Assembly (NCBI GenBank): GCA_021323855.1
Contig: JAJPKE010000036.1
Span: 105,124-169,123 of the forward strand
Direction: 5' to 3'
DNA length: 64,000 bases
Origin: Chloroflexota bacterium
GTDB lineage: Bacteria; Chloroflexota; Ktedonobacteria; Ktedonobacterales; JADMIN01
The notes beneath the pieces were generated by a model. It worked only from the letters and a program-made list of their open reading frames with translations. It ran no database searches and was not told where the DNA came from. The stretch's first letter is position 1. Each line of letters opens with the position of its first letter. This document shows positions 7,752 to 16,677 of the stretch, in pieces. A program made the translations under genes and the position numbers.

Positions 7752-7783
7752 TTGACTTTGACGTAACGGTAAAGTTGCATCCT
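7752..7783 (+). promoter_or_regulatory. Candidate MerR-type promoter for the carbonic anhydrase unit
   Basis: TTGACT (7752-7757) is followed 20 bases later by a weak CATCCT -10 (7778-7783). The spacer region holds an interrupted dyad, ACTTT-xx-CGT-x-ACG-xx-AAAGT (7755-7775). Long spacing plus central dyad is the MerR signature; the MerR gene at 9560, in the same direction and two genes downstream, is the likely user. Confidence 0.55.
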
Positions 7784-7791
7784 CTGATTGC

Positions 7792-7824
7792 GCGCTGTTG
7801 GATCACGTGTTTTGCCAACAGCGC
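7792..7824. other. Hairpin in the carbonic anhydrase leader
   Basis: GCGCTGTTGG (7792-7801) pairs with CCAACAGCGC (7815-7824) over a 13-base loop; flanking GATT/AATC bases extend the pairing with a small bulge. It falls at the expected transcription start of the candidate MerR-type promoter, 46 bases before the GTG start. Confidence 0.5.
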
Positions 7825-7870
7825 AATCCAAACCAACCTGCATGCCTGCATGTATGAGAGGAGTTTCACG

Positions 7871-8404
7871 GTGAACACTATTGATACACTGTTGCAACGG
7901 AACCACGAGTTTGCAGCCCATCGCTTTGTCGCCGGTCTGCCGATGCGCCCGGCGCTGCAAACCATCATCATCAGTTGCGCTGACCCACGCGTTGACCCGG
8001 CTCACTTGCTCGGCCTTGAACCCGGCGAGGCAGTCGTGCTGCGCAATATTGGCGGGCGAATCACCCCAGGAGTGTTGGAGACCATGTTGATGCTGGGCAG
8101 AATAGCCCGAGCTGAAGGAGGCATTCCTGGGGGCGAGGTTCACCTGATTGTGCTTCAGCACACCCACTGCGGGATCACTCACCTCAATGAGGATCCTGAC
8201 CTGCTAGCGAGCTACTTTGACATCAGCAAAGAAGACCTCTTGGCCAAAGAGATTACAGACCCTCGCGCAGCAGTTGCGGTAGATGTGGCTGCACTCAAGG
8301 CAACCCCTGCCCTGCCTGGGAACTGGCTGGTTTCTGGACTTGTCTATGACACCGAGACAGGCCTGGTCGAGGTCGTCATTCCCCCGGCTCCCGTTCGCCC
8401 TTAA
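7871..8404 (+). CDS. Beta-class carbonic anhydrase
   Basis: A 177-residue enzyme that interconverts CO2 and bicarbonate. The beta-class zinc site is visible: Cys36-Ala-Asp38-Pro-Arg40 (CxDxR) and His97-x-x-Cys100 (QHTHCG). The small size and lack of extensions match the short prokaryotic beta-CA subgroup. The GTG at 7871 is chosen because AGAGGAG lies 7 bases before it; the open frame extends further upstream through the hairpin region but has no Shine-Dalgarno there. It is first in a same-strand set with the alpha/beta hydrolase (108 bases on) and a MerR gene, downstream of a candidate MerR-type promoter. Confidence 0.88.
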   Translation: MNTIDTLLQRNHEFAAHRFVAGLPMRPALQTIIISCADPRVDPAHLLGLEPGEAVVLRNIGGRITPGVLETMLMLGRIARAEGGIPGGEVHLIVLQHTHCGITHLNEDPDLLASYFDISKEDLLAKEITDPRAAVAVDVAALKATPALPGNWLVSGLVYDTETGLVEVVIPPAPVRP

Positions 8405-8435
8405 GTCGCCTTCTGGCTTAATGGCTTCTCATCAG

Positions 8436-8481
8436 TGTGAGCGGCTGCAAGCGAGGCAGCATACGCTTGCAGCCGCTCACA
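8436..8481. other. Strong intergenic hairpin between carbonic anhydrase and hydrolase genes
   Basis: An 18-base arm (8436-8453, beginning TGTGAGCGGCTGC) is perfectly complementary to 8464-8481 with a 10-base loop. No T-run follows, so it may stabilise mRNA, attenuate, or bind a protein rather than terminate. Confidence 0.6.
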
Positions 8482-8512
8482 AGCGAACGTTCCTAACAGA
8501 AAGAGTCCAAAT

Positions 8513-9538
8513 ATGAGTACCTCCATCGCCGATAAGCGTGCCTACATCACTGCCGCCGAGTGGTTCGCCGGAGGGCAGCGCGTCCCCTATGACCCTACCT
8601 GCCATCGCATACTCACCGCGCATGATGACATGAGTACACCACACCTGATGGTATTTGAGCGGGTCGTGGGAGTTGGTGGCGCACCTGATGCCGCAGGCCG
8701 CTGGATCACCATGCTTCCTGGGTATCCAGATGGCTCCTACGGCTACGCAAAAGTCAACGCCTTGCTAGAAGAAGCCAGAGATGAACTGGTTCCACGCCTC
8801 TATCTCGAATACGTCGGACAAGGCGACTCGGATAAGCCCAGGGAGTACCCCTACTCGACCATCGAGCGTGCCGATCTGGTCGAAGCCCAGTGGCAGGCGC
8901 ATGGGGTGCGGCACACTTTTGTGGTGACATTCGACTACTCCTCGCTCGTCCTGCTCGAACTGCTCGCGCGCCAGGAAGAACGCCTTGGACGTGGCGAGCC
9001 GCTTGCCACGCGCATCGAATCGGTGTTCATCGCCAATGGAGGGTTATTTGCCGACGCACATTCCCATCCCTGGCAGACGACACCCCTCCTCAAGACACCG
9101 CTCGGCGCGCTCAGCATGCGGCGCGTGCAGCGGTCTCCAATACTGTTCGCTCGTATCATCCGCTCCGCTAAAATGTATGCCCCTGAGTATGGCGTGACGG
9201 ATGCAGAACTCCAGGAGTTGTATGATGCAATAACACGGCGAGATGGGGCTGGATTCCTCCATCTTGCGGCTGGGTTCGTGGATGAACACAAGGCGCATGC
9301 CAAACGCTGGGACCTTGCCCGGTTGTATTATGCGTTGCACGATTCGGTCTCTTTTTGTATTGCCGGCAGCGAGGAAGACCCCTATGAACCCAAACAAATT
9401 GCTGCGGCACGCACGCGGTTGGGCGCCGCTGGTCTCGACATTCGCCTGTTGCCTGGTGGCCATTTGACCACGGCGGAGCATCCTGATCTGCTTGCCGCGC
9501 TCATCCACGAGCGTGCCCTGGCGTGGCTCCAACCATGA
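8513..9538 (+). CDS. Alpha/beta hydrolase fold protein
   Basis: A 341-residue protein with alpha/beta-hydrolase landmarks: LEYVGQGDSDKP (the GxGxS/D-type strand near residue 100), a nucleophile-elbow-like FDYSSLVLLELL (Ser143/144) and a late GGHLTTAEHPDLLA that would supply the catalytic His. The elbow is atypical, lacking both glycines of GxSxG, so substrate and even hydrolytic activity are unclear. In this family haloalkane dehalogenases, epoxide hydrolases and haloperoxidases share this layout. It ends 21 bases before a MerR gene in the same direction and is probably in its regulon. Confidence 0.75.
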   Translation: MSTSIADKRAYITAAEWFAGGQRVPYDPTCHRILTAHDDMSTPHLMVFERVVGVGGAPDAAGRWITMLPGYPDGSYGYAKVNALLEEARDELVPRLYLEYVGQGDSDKPREYPYSTIERADLVEAQWQAHGVRHTFVVTFDYSSLVLLELLARQEERLGRGEPLATRIESVFIANGGLFADAHSHPWQTTPLLKTPLGALSMRRVQRSPILFARIIRSAKMYAPEYGVTDAELQELYDAITRRDGAGFLHLAAGFVDEHKAHAKRWDLARLYYALHDSVSFCIAGSEEDPYEPKQIAAARTRLGAAGLDIRLLPGGHLTTAEHPDLLAALIHERALAWLQP

Positions 9539-9559
9539 GGAGAGGGAGGAGAAAGAGGC

Positions 9560-10402
9560 ATGTTTCGTATTGGGGAATTCTCGCTCATTGCCCAGGTGTC
9601 GGGGCGGCTCCTGCGCTACTATGATGAGATTGGGTTGCTCCGACCAGAATATACCGATCCGCAGACGGGATATCGCTACTATAGCGCCAGACAATTGCCC
9701 CGCCTCAATCGCATACTTGTTTTAAAGGAGCTGGGGTTGGGACTCGACCAGATTGCCAGGCTCCTGGACCAGGACACGTCCTCAGAAGAGCTTCGGGGCA
9801 TGCTGCTGTTACGTAAAGCCCAAATCACACAGGCGATGCAGGACGACTTGGCCCGGCTCCAACTGGTTGAGGCCCGTCTTGACCAATTGGATGCCTTTGG
9901 CCAGACACCAATTCCCGATGTGGTGGTGAAAACGGTCCCAGCCCAACGCTACCTGGCGCTACGCGACGTATTCGCCGATGTTGCAGCGGTCCGCCGGTTG
10001 GTAGAACGGATAGTTGATCTGGCGCCCACAAAACTGCCTCCTAGCAGCCTGGGCCACGTTGCCTTAGTGATGCACTCATCGCTGCTTGACTCAGACGCTT
10101 TTGACATCGAGGTGGGCTATCTTCTCATCGGGAATACTGGAAAGGGTCCCACCGCCATCCAGGTATCAGAAGAACGCAGCCTGACCGTGCGTGACCTCCC
10201 GGCAGTTGAGGCGATGGCGACGCTGGTACATGCCGGACATCTCAGCGACACCCACCGCACGTATGGTCTCTTGGGCGCCTGGGTGGAACAACAGCAGTGG
10301 CGGATCGCGGGGCAAGGGCGGCAAATCCTCTTGCAGCTTCCCCAGCGCCAGCAAGACGAGGCGGTGATTGAACTCCAACTTCCTGTCCGGAAGGCAGGGT
10401 GA
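9560..10402 (+). CDS. MerR family regulator with C-terminal GyrI-like effector-binding domain
   Basis: A 280-residue BmrR-type activator. Residues 1-70 are the MerR winged helix (FRIGEFSLIAQVSGRLLRYYDEIGLLRPEYTDPQTGYRYY), followed by a coiled-coil helix to ~110 and a ~160-residue domain of GyrI/BmrR type (VVKTVPAQRYLALRD; later an LTVRDLPAVEAMATLVHAG strand). Such proteins sense bulky hydrophobic or cationic small molecules. A strong GGAGAGGGAGGAG lies upstream. It ends the carbonic anhydrase-hydrolase set and probably controls it through the dyad near 7755-7775. The downstream TetR gene converges on it with 38 bases between. Confidence 0.88.
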   Translation: MFRIGEFSLIAQVSGRLLRYYDEIGLLRPEYTDPQTGYRYYSARQLPRLNRILVLKELGLGLDQIARLLDQDTSSEELRGMLLLRKAQITQAMQDDLARLQLVEARLDQLDAFGQTPIPDVVVKTVPAQRYLALRDVFADVAAVRRLVERIVDLAPTKLPPSSLGHVALVMHSSLLDSDAFDIEVGYLLIGNTGKGPTAIQVSEERSLTVRDLPAVEAMATLVHAGHLSDTHRTYGLLGAWVEQQQWRIAGQGRQILLQLPQRQQDEAVIELQLPVRKAG

Positions 10403-10440
10403 TAGCCTGCCCACAGCATCAACGCAGGCGCCCACTATGT

Positions 10441-11046
10441 TCAAGCGTGTATGCCTCCACCGGCCAGGATGGCATGGATATAGTGCAGTTGGTGGTCAAT
10501 ATATTCGTCGAGCGTCAACCGCGAGGCGAAATACCAAGTTTTCTTCAAGGCCCATAAGTGCCCCAGGCCAATGATATTGGCGGCGAGCAGCGGCACATCA
10601 GGGATATCCGCCGCAAATAAGCCCTTTTCCTGTCCTTCGCGGATAATCGCCGTAATACGATCAACGTTCTCGTCTTCCAGCTTGAAGATACGGCGGCGTT
10701 CCTCGCGGCTCAACTGCTGAAGGTCTTTATATAAGATGAGGAAGAGTTTCGCACCTTTATCTATTGCCGTATAGAGATCATGCACTACTCTATCCAGCCG
10801 CTCGCGTGGATCGGCGATCACCTGCGAATCCTCGAAGACGGTATTTGAGTAGGCATGCGATTCATCTACAATTGCCAGCAGGATATCGGCTTTGCTCTCG
10901 AAATGATAGTAAATCAAACCGACACTAACCTTTGCCGCTTTAGCGATTTCCGGCATGGTCGTGCCGTGAAACCCCTGGCGGGCGAACAGGTCGCGTGCAG
11001 CGGTGATAATCGCTAATTGGCGCGCATCACTGGTTGTCGTGCGCAT
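10441..11046 (-). CDS. TetR family transcriptional regulator (FadR/AcrR-like)
   Basis: A 201-residue repressor: HTH at residues ~10-55 (ARDLFARQGFHGTTMPEIAKAAKVSVGLIYYHFESKADIL) and an all-helical ligand domain with the LFLILYKDLQQLSREERRR segment common in TetR_N/TetR_C_33-type regulators of fatty-acid or amino-acid catabolism. The ATG at 11046 is preceded by AAGGAG; the longer frame upstream has no such support. It lies immediately downstream of, and co-oriented with, the liv importer, separated by 282 bases with a hairpin, so control of that importer is plausible but unproven. Confidence 0.85.
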   Translation of the reverse strand: MRTTTSDARQLAIITAARDLFARQGFHGTTMPEIAKAAKVSVGLIYYHFESKADILLAIVDESHAYSNTVFEDSQVIADPRERLDRVVHDLYTAIDKGAKLFLILYKDLQQLSREERRRIFKLEDENVDRITAIIREGQEKGLFAADIPDVPLLAANIIGLGHLWALKKTWYFASRLTLDEYIDHQLHYIHAILAGGGIHA

Positions 11047-11263
11047 GCGAGTTGAGTCTCCTTGAGATTCAGTATTCACGCAAGAATACGCGGGTGTGCA
11101 GAAGCTGGTGAACGATGACATCAGCCGCAACCGTTGAAATGATAGCACTCGCGCGCCGCCAGAAGCATGCGGAGACATCCAGGGACACAGGAACACACAA
11201 ACACAACAGAGACAAGAGGCACTACGAGTACGAGACATGGAGAAACATCGCGAGACCTCGAAT

Positions 11264-11296
11264 GGTGTGGCGACAGGATACCTCTGCCGCCACACC
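11264..11296 (-). terminator. Hairpin downstream of livK
   Basis: GGTGTGGCG (11264-11272) pairs perfectly with CGCCACACC (11288-11296). It starts 32 bases beyond the livK stop in the direction of transcription. A T-run is missing, so it may be a 3' end stabiliser. The rest of 11047-11263 is purine-rich with nothing recognisable. Confidence 0.5.
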
Positions 11297-11328
11297 GGAT
11301 AGGCTAACAGAACGAATAGGCGGACAAG

Positions 11329-12600
11329 CTAGAACTGCGACTGCGAAGCGCAGGAGCCAGTGAAATCACCACTGAGATTCTTGATGTTCCCTGGCTGCGT
11401 CGGGTCGAGCGCATAGACGCTGCTGTCGCGTGAAGGCACGCGCTGGTTGGGCGACGAGCCATAGTGCAGCGTCGGGAAGAGGCCGCCAAGATCAACCGTT
11501 TGCAGCGAATTGAGCGCATTGAGCAGACCGGCGCGGGTCAGGTCTTTGTTATCGGCGGCTTTCTTGAGGATGGCCGCCGTCACTTTCGCTTCCGCGAAGC
11601 CAAACTCAAAGTAGCCGTCAGGCTGCTGGCCCGGCGCGTACTTCTGGATGTCCTGAAGCATCTCCGCCATGCCCGGCTTGCTGGTGTCGCCCCAGGTTGC
11701 GCCCTGGCTCACCACCCACGCCTCATGTTCCAGCAGCAGGTTCAGCCCTGGCACCTGCAACAGCGCGTTGGCAAAGGCCGGACTCTGCAAAATCCACTGT
11801 GGGTCATAGCCCAGCGCATGCGCCGTGCCGATGATGCCTGCGGCGGCGGTAGGAATTGCCGTCAGGAAGACGTACTGCGCGCCAGAGGCTTTGAGCTGCG
11901 CCGCCTGTGCTGCAAAGGTCGTATCGGTGGCCTCATACGTCACCTCAGCGACATTGTTCAGGTTATAGCAGGACATCGCCTCTTTGTAGCCAGTCAAACC
12001 GTCCTGCCCATACGAGTCATCCTGATAGACAATTGCCGTCTTGGGGTTGGTTTTCCCCAGCTGGCGGACGACGTAATCAAAGCCGTTCTCCACCTGCAAG
12101 CGATAGGGCGTGCCGATGAGAACCATATATTGCTGGCGCGCCAGGTAAGAATCGAGCGTCGCCGCCGAAACCAGCATATGGTCGTTGCTTGCCAGGTTGA
12201 CGATGGCCTGCGTGGTGGGCGTGCCCAGGCTCTCGGCCAGCATCAACACCTGATTGTGAATCTGTTCGTACTGGCTAACCTGCACCTGCGGGTCATACTG
12301 CGAATCTCGCTCGACGAGGTTGATCTTAAAGCCATCAATGCCGCCGGAAGCATTGACCGCCTTGAAGTACGTCTCGATGCCTTTGGTAAGTGGGATACCG
12401 ATGGGCGCAGCCACCGGACCGGAGAGTGGCGTGAGAACGCCCAGGTCAATCGTTTTGGCGCTGACGTTTACCCCTGGACCGGCTTTGATGCCGCCACCGC
12501 CATTGGTTCCGCAACTCGCCAGGGCCAACCCCAACAGGATGAGGCAACCGAGCGACATGATGCGCGCTCGTGGCATGAGTGATGTGAGATGAGACAGCAT
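11329..12600 (-). CDS. livK: Branched-chain amino-acid-type ABC transporter, substrate-binding lipoprotein
   Basis: A 423-residue periplasmic-binding-type protein of the Leu/Ile/Val (peripla_BP_6) family. A lipoprotein signal is clear: basic start, hydrophobic run, then LALASCG with Cys30 as the acylation site. The mature part has IDLGVLTPLSGPVAAPIGIPLTKG near the N-terminus and a VYQDDSYGQDGLTGYKEA strand typical of the family's second lobe. The ligand cannot be read from sequence; amides, amino acids, urea or aromatic acids are all possible. GGAGG sits 6 bases before the ATG. Last gene of livFGHMK, 134 bases after livM. Confidence 0.9.
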   Translation of the reverse strand: MLSHLTSLMPRARIMSLGCLILLGLALASCGTNGGGGIKAGPGVNVSAKTIDLGVLTPLSGPVAAPIGIPLTKGIETYFKAVNASGGIDGFKINLVERDSQYDPQVQVSQYEQIHNQVLMLAESLGTPTTQAIVNLASNDHMLVSAATLDSYLARQQYMVLIGTPYRLQVENGFDYVVRQLGKTNPKTAIVYQDDSYGQDGLTGYKEAMSCYNLNNVAEVTYEATDTTFAAQAAQLKASGAQYVFLTAIPTAAAGIIGTAHALGYDPQWILQSPAFANALLQVPGLNLLLEHEAWVVSQGATWGDTSKPGMAEMLQDIQKYAPGQQPDGYFEFGFAEAKVTAAILKKAADNKDLTRAGLLNALNSLQTVDLGGLFPTLHYGSSPNQRVPSRDSSVYALDPTQPGNIKNLSGDFTGSCASQSQF

Positions 12601-12734
12601 ACGTTTCCTCCTCGCGGAAAATGGATCAACGTTGATCGCCAGACGGTCGCCTGGTGAGTGTCACGTCAAGCCAGGTGAACGTCAAAGGAAGAGAACTTCA
12701 TCGTGCTGTGTATGCGTGTGTATCGAACCCCAGG

Positions 12735-13919
12735 TTATTCTGATGAAGCGGCGCTGTTGGCTGTGCTGATGGTGTCGCCTGCCACACCTCCTTTCCGTCG
12801 CTGCTCGCTGCGCTGGATTCTGGTCTGGATACGGCGGATAAGCGCAACTATGCCTCCCGGCTCAAAGAGCATGAAGACGATGATGAGCAGGCCATAGATG
12901 ATGGCGCTGAGGTCGCCGCTGGTCAGGCCGGTATTGCTGGTGCTTTGCGGAATCAGCGAGAAGGTGTCGAGCGCCAGCGGCAGCCCAAAGACGAAGGCTG
13001 CGCCCAGAATGGACCCCCAGACGCTGGCGACGCCGCCAACGAGCATCGCCGCCACGAATTGAATGGCGAGGACCAGATTCCAGGTGTTCGGTTCGGCATA
13101 GCTGCCTGGATAGACGGCCCAGAGCGCGCCAGCGATGCCCGCCAGGAACGACGACAAAATGAAGGCGCTCATCTTCGCCTGGAAGAGATTCACGCCCATG
13201 ATGGCGGCGCCGGTCTCGTTGTCGCGCACCGCCTGGAACGCCCGCCCGGCGCGCGAACGCATGACGTTGTGAACGAAGAGCGCCACGAGGCCCAGTATGA
13301 CGATCAACAACAGGAAATACCACTGGTTGCTCGAAAGATCGAGACCCAGCACAGTCGTTGGGCTGGCAAACGTAAAGTCACCAAAGCCGGGCACGGGAAA
13401 CGCGCGCCCCTGTGGGCCGCCGGTGATGCTGCGCGCGTTCTTGAAGAGATAGAGACCGATGAAGACCAGCGCCAGCGTGACGATGGCGAGATAGAACCCC
13501 TTCAGCCGCAGCGCCGTCGGGCCGACGAGCGCGCCAGCCAGCGCAGCGACGATGCCAGCGGCGGGCAGCCAGATCAGGAACGAGAGGTTCAACCCCACCG
13601 GATCGCCGGGGAAGACCGGCGGATTGCCACCAAGCACAGCGGCGGTATACGCGCCGATGCCCATGAAGAAGGTAATGCCAAGCGAAATCTGCCCGGCATA
13701 CCCGGAGAGGACGTTGAGGCCCAGCGTGGCGATGGCCGTAACCATCGTAACGTTGAGAATCAGCAGCCAGTTGTCGCCAGCAAAGAGCCAGACCAGCGCC
13801 AGGAACAGCGCCACAAAGATCAGCACCATGTGGTTTTTGGCCGAGGCGAGCAGTCCCCGCGCCCTGGCAACGGGCACGCTTTCGGCAATCTCGTCTTCTT
13901 GCTGTTGTGTCGCGCTCAT
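12735..13919 (-). CDS. livM: Branched-chain amino-acid-type ABC transporter permease LivM
   Basis: A 394-residue integral membrane protein with about ten hydrophobic segments. The LivM hallmarks are present: LNVLSGYAGQISLGITFFMGIGAY near residue 65 and the EAA-like MRSRAGRAFQAVRDNETGAAIMGVN loop near residue 225. The N-terminus and C-terminus are soluble and charged. Its ATG overlaps the livH stop (ATGA), so the two permease subunits are translationally coupled and should assemble as a heterodimer driven by LivF and LivG. Confidence 0.93.
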   Translation of the reverse strand: MSATQQQEDEIAESVPVARARGLLASAKNHMVLIFVALFLALVWLFAGDNWLLILNVTMVTAIATLGLNVLSGYAGQISLGITFFMGIGAYTAAVLGGNPPVFPGDPVGLNLSFLIWLPAAGIVAALAGALVGPTALRLKGFYLAIVTLALVFIGLYLFKNARSITGGPQGRAFPVPGFGDFTFASPTTVLGLDLSSNQWYFLLLIVILGLVALFVHNVMRSRAGRAFQAVRDNETGAAIMGVNLFQAKMSAFILSSFLAGIAGALWAVYPGSYAEPNTWNLVLAIQFVAAMLVGGVASVWGSILGAAFVFGLPLALDTFSLIPQSTSNTGLTSGDLSAIIYGLLIIVFMLFEPGGIVALIRRIQTRIQRSEQRRKGGVAGDTISTANSAASSE

Positions 13920-14815
13920 ACTCGCTCCACCTTTCGCGTGCCAAAGAGGCCATAGGGACGCACGAGCAGCAACAGAATCATGAGCAGATAGGGCGTGATG
14001 GTATCAAAGCCAGTGCCGACGATATTAGTGATGTGGCTCTCGTAGCCCTGCGTCAGCAATTGCACCAGGCCGATGATGATGCCGCCGACGACCGCGCCAG
14101 GGATAGAGTCCAGCCCACCCAGGATGATGGCGGGGAAAGCGACCAGCGCAATGCCGCCCAGCGTGGAATCGAAGGTGGTGACGTTGATCGCCAGGAACAC
14201 CCCCGCGATGGTGGCGACCGCCGCCGCAATGCCCCAGGCCAGCGCATACGTCGTGCGGATATTGATGCCCATCGCCAGCGCCGCCTCCTGATCCAGCGCC
14301 GTCGCACGCATTGCCAGGCCATAACGGGTATAGCGGAAAAAGACGTAGAGCGCGGCGCAGCAGAGCAATGTCACGATGATTGTCCAGATTTCGTTCGCGC
14401 CGAAATGCACGCCGCCAAAGTTGATGCCGCTGGCGATGCTATATGGCGTGGCGGGTGGGCGCTCGTTTGATAGCCCGGTGGCGACGACGCCGGTGCGCAG
14501 CAGGATATCCAGCCCAATAGTAATCATGATGACGGCGAACACGGGCCGGCCAATCATCCGCCGCAGCGCGAGACGCTCGAAAAGCACGCCGATCAACACC
14601 GTGACGAGGATGGCGATGAGGACGGCGAGAAAGAAGTTGAGATGCCACTCAAACGCGGCGACCGAGGCAATGAAGGCGCCTACCAGCAACAACTCCCCCT
14701 GCGCAAAGTTGATGACGCCGCTGGACTTGTAGATGATGGTGAAGCCGAGCGCCACCAGCGCATAGATACAACCCTGCGCCAGCCCGGCAAACGCCAGTTG
14801 AATGAAATAGGCCAT
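13916..14815 (-). CDS. livH: Branched-chain amino-acid-type ABC transporter permease LivH
   Basis: A 299-residue permease, eight or so membrane segments. Family marks: QGCIYALVALGFTIIYKSSGVINFAQGELLLVGAF at the N-terminus and a RYTRYGLAMRATALDQEAALAMGIN coupling loop. The start at 14815 (MAYFIQ) is supported by AGAGAGGA 7 bases upstream; the longer frame to 14860 is not. It follows livG by 48 bases and overlaps livM by 4. Confidence 0.93.
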   Translation of the reverse strand: MAYFIQLAFAGLAQGCIYALVALGFTIIYKSSGVINFAQGELLLVGAFIASVAAFEWHLNFFLAVLIAILVTVLIGVLFERLALRRMIGRPVFAVIMITIGLDILLRTGVVATGLSNERPPATPYSIASGINFGGVHFGANEIWTIIVTLLCCAALYVFFRYTRYGLAMRATALDQEAALAMGINIRTTYALAWGIAAAVATIAGVFLAINVTTFDSTLGGIALVAFPAIILGGLDSIPGAVVGGIIIGLVQLLTQGYESHITNIVGTGFDTITPYLLMILLLLVRPYGLFGTRKVERV

Positions 14816-14863
14816 CGCGTTTCCTCTCTCTTCCTCTCTGAAGAGCGGCTGCCACCCCACGTT

Positions 14864-15718
14864 CTACTGCCCCGTCTCAAGCTGTTGATTCTGAAGTTCC
14901 TGGCCGAGATAGGCCCTGATGACATCAGGATTCGCCTGGATTTCGGCGGGCGACCCCTCCGCGATGACACGCCCGAAGTCCAGCACCAGGATACGGTCAG
15001 CAATACCCGTCACCATCGCCATGTCGTGTTCGATCAACACCTGCGTGATGCCTGTCTGCTCTTTGAGGTCCAACAGGATCGCCGCGAGATCACGCGACTC
15101 TTCGCCCCCCAAACCGGCCACCGGCTCATCCAGCAGCAGCAGACGCGGCTGCATCGCCAGCGCCCGCGCCAGATCAACCCGTTTCTGCACGCCAAAGGGT
15201 AAGCTCCCCAGCGGCGCATCGCGGAAACGCGCCAGGTTCATGAGGTCCAGCACATGCTGGCAATAGGCGCGATTGCTGCGCTCTTCGGCGCGTGTTGGGC
15301 CAAAATAAAGGCCACCCAGCAAGACGGTGCTGCGCATGTGTGCATGCCTGCCGAGCAGCAGATAATCCATCACCGTCGTCAGCGGGAACTGGCCGAGATT
15401 CTGAAACGTCCGCGCCACGCCCGCCGCAGCCATCTGATGGCTGCGCAGCCGCAAGAGGTCGCGCCCGTCATAGGTCACGCTGCCACTCTGCGGCTGATAG
15501 ACGCGCGAGAGGACATTGAGCAGCGAGGTTTTGCCCGCGCCGTTGGGGCCGATCACCGCGAAGATTTCACCACGCCGCACGGCGAAGGAGACGCCATCGA
15601 GCGCCGTCACGCCGGCAAAGCGCACGGTGACGTTCTCAACGAGGAGCAGTAGCGGCTGATCTGGCGTAGCTCCAGCAGTGGCAGTGTTGGGAGGGTTTTG
15701 CGTGTTCACAGCGACCAC
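14864..15718 (-). CDS. livG: Branched-chain amino-acid-type ABC transporter ATPase LivG
   Basis: A 284-residue ABC ATPase. Walker A is GPNGAGKT (residue ~57), Walker B LLLLDEPVAG, and the switch His lies in LIEHDM. The signature reads LPFGVQKRVDLARA rather than LSGGQ, a variant usual in LivG proteins. An extra ~20-residue Thr/Pro-rich N-terminus precedes the domain. The C-terminal segment VIAEGSPAEIQANPDVIRAYLG is the LivG tail. Its start overlaps the end of livF by 13 bases. Confidence 0.93.
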   Translation of the reverse strand: MVAVNTQNPPNTATAGATPDQPLLLLVENVTVRFAGVTALDGVSFAVRRGEIFAVIGPNGAGKTSLLNVLSRVYQPQSGSVTYDGRDLLRLRSHQMAAAGVARTFQNLGQFPLTTVMDYLLLGRHAHMRSTVLLGGLYFGPTRAEERSNRAYCQHVLDLMNLARFRDAPLGSLPFGVQKRVDLARALAMQPRLLLLDEPVAGLGGEESRDLAAILLDLKEQTGITQVLIEHDMAMVTGIADRILVLDFGRVIAEGSPAEIQANPDVIRAYLGQELQNQQLETGQ

Positions 15719-16497
15719 GTCCTTTCCGGGCGCCGTTCGCGGAGCATCCCGTAATTGGCGCGGTCCGTGCCCTCATGCAGACCGAGATAGAAGGTACGCA
15801 CGGTTTCGTCGCGCAGCAACTCGGCGGCGGGTTTCGCCAGCGCCACTTTGCCCGTTTCCAGGACATAGCCATACGAGGCGAGCGAAAGCGCCATCTGCGC
15901 GTTCTGCTCCACCAGCAACACAGCGGTGCCACTGGCGCTGATTTCCGCGATGATGGCGCTGATCTGCTGGATCATGATCGGCGCCAGCCCCAACGACGGC
16001 TCATCGAGCAGCAGCAGCTTGGGGTTGGCCATCAGCCCGCGCCCGATGGCCAGCATTTGCTGCTCACCGCCAGAGAGATAGCCCGCCGCGCTCTGGCGAC
16101 GTTCGCGCAGCACCGGAAAGAGGTCCAGCACGCGGTCATATGAACGGCGGATGGCCGCCGCGTCACGCACGGCAAAGGCTCCCGCGCGCAGATTTTCGTC
16201 AACGGTCAATTCAGCGAAGAGCCGCCGCCCTTCGAGGACCTGCGCAATACCCAGCCGGACGATCTGTGTGGCGTCGCGGTTCTCGATATGCTGGTCCTCG
16301 AAGGTAATGGACCCCTGAACGATACGGCCACCATGCAGCGGCAACAGGCCGGTGATGGCGCGCAGGATGGTGGATTTACCGGCGCCGTTCGCGCCAAGTA
16401 GCGCGACGACCCCACGTTCGGGCACCTCAAGCGAAACGCCCTGCACGGCGGCGATGGTGCCGTGATACATCACGGCGAGATGCTGGAGACGCAACAT
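15706..16497 (-). CDS. livF: Branched-chain amino-acid-type ABC transporter ATPase LivF
   Basis: A 263-residue ABC ATPase: Walker A GANGAGKST, signature YLSGGEQQMLAIGRGLM, Walker B LLLLDEPSLGLAP, and a VLLVEQNAQMALSLASYGYVLETG tail diagnostic of LivF. The start at 16497 (MLRLQHL) is fixed by GAGGAGG 7 bases upstream. First gene of the operon; the 349-base region upstream carries a pair of TetR-type operators at 16678-16717, so induction by one of the flanking TetR proteins is likely. Confidence 0.93.
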   Translation of the reverse strand: MLRLQHLAVMYHGTIAAVQGVSLEVPERGVVALLGANGAGKSTILRAITGLLPLHGGRIVQGSITFEDQHIENRDATQIVRLGIAQVLEGRRLFAELTVDENLRAGAFAVRDAAAIRRSYDRVLDLFPVLRERRQSAAGYLSGGEQQMLAIGRGLMANPKLLLLDEPSLGLAPIMIQQISAIIAEISASGTAVLLVEQNAQMALSLASYGYVLETGKVALAKPAAELLRDETVRTFYLGLHEGTDRANYGMLRERRPERTWSL

Positions 16498-16677
16498 CGC
16501 AGTGCCTCCTCGCGCCGCACCGTTGCGGCGTCTGGGGAGAGAAAACGCAGCTACAAACACAAACACGATACGCGCAAAGAGCGAATGAGCCAGTGACGTG
16601 CGAACGGTTGCCAGGTGTTGCTACGAGTTGCCAGGTGAAAGCGAGGGTAACGTTCAATGGCAGGAGTATACCGCCAT

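Noticed and set aside
11464..12582. 372-residue plus-strand frame opposite livK
   Set aside because: No motif, Arg-rich shadow composition, and livK is certain.
12945..13955. 336-residue plus-strand frame
   Set aside because: Antisense to livM, with a Glu/Arg/Gln-rich shadow composition.
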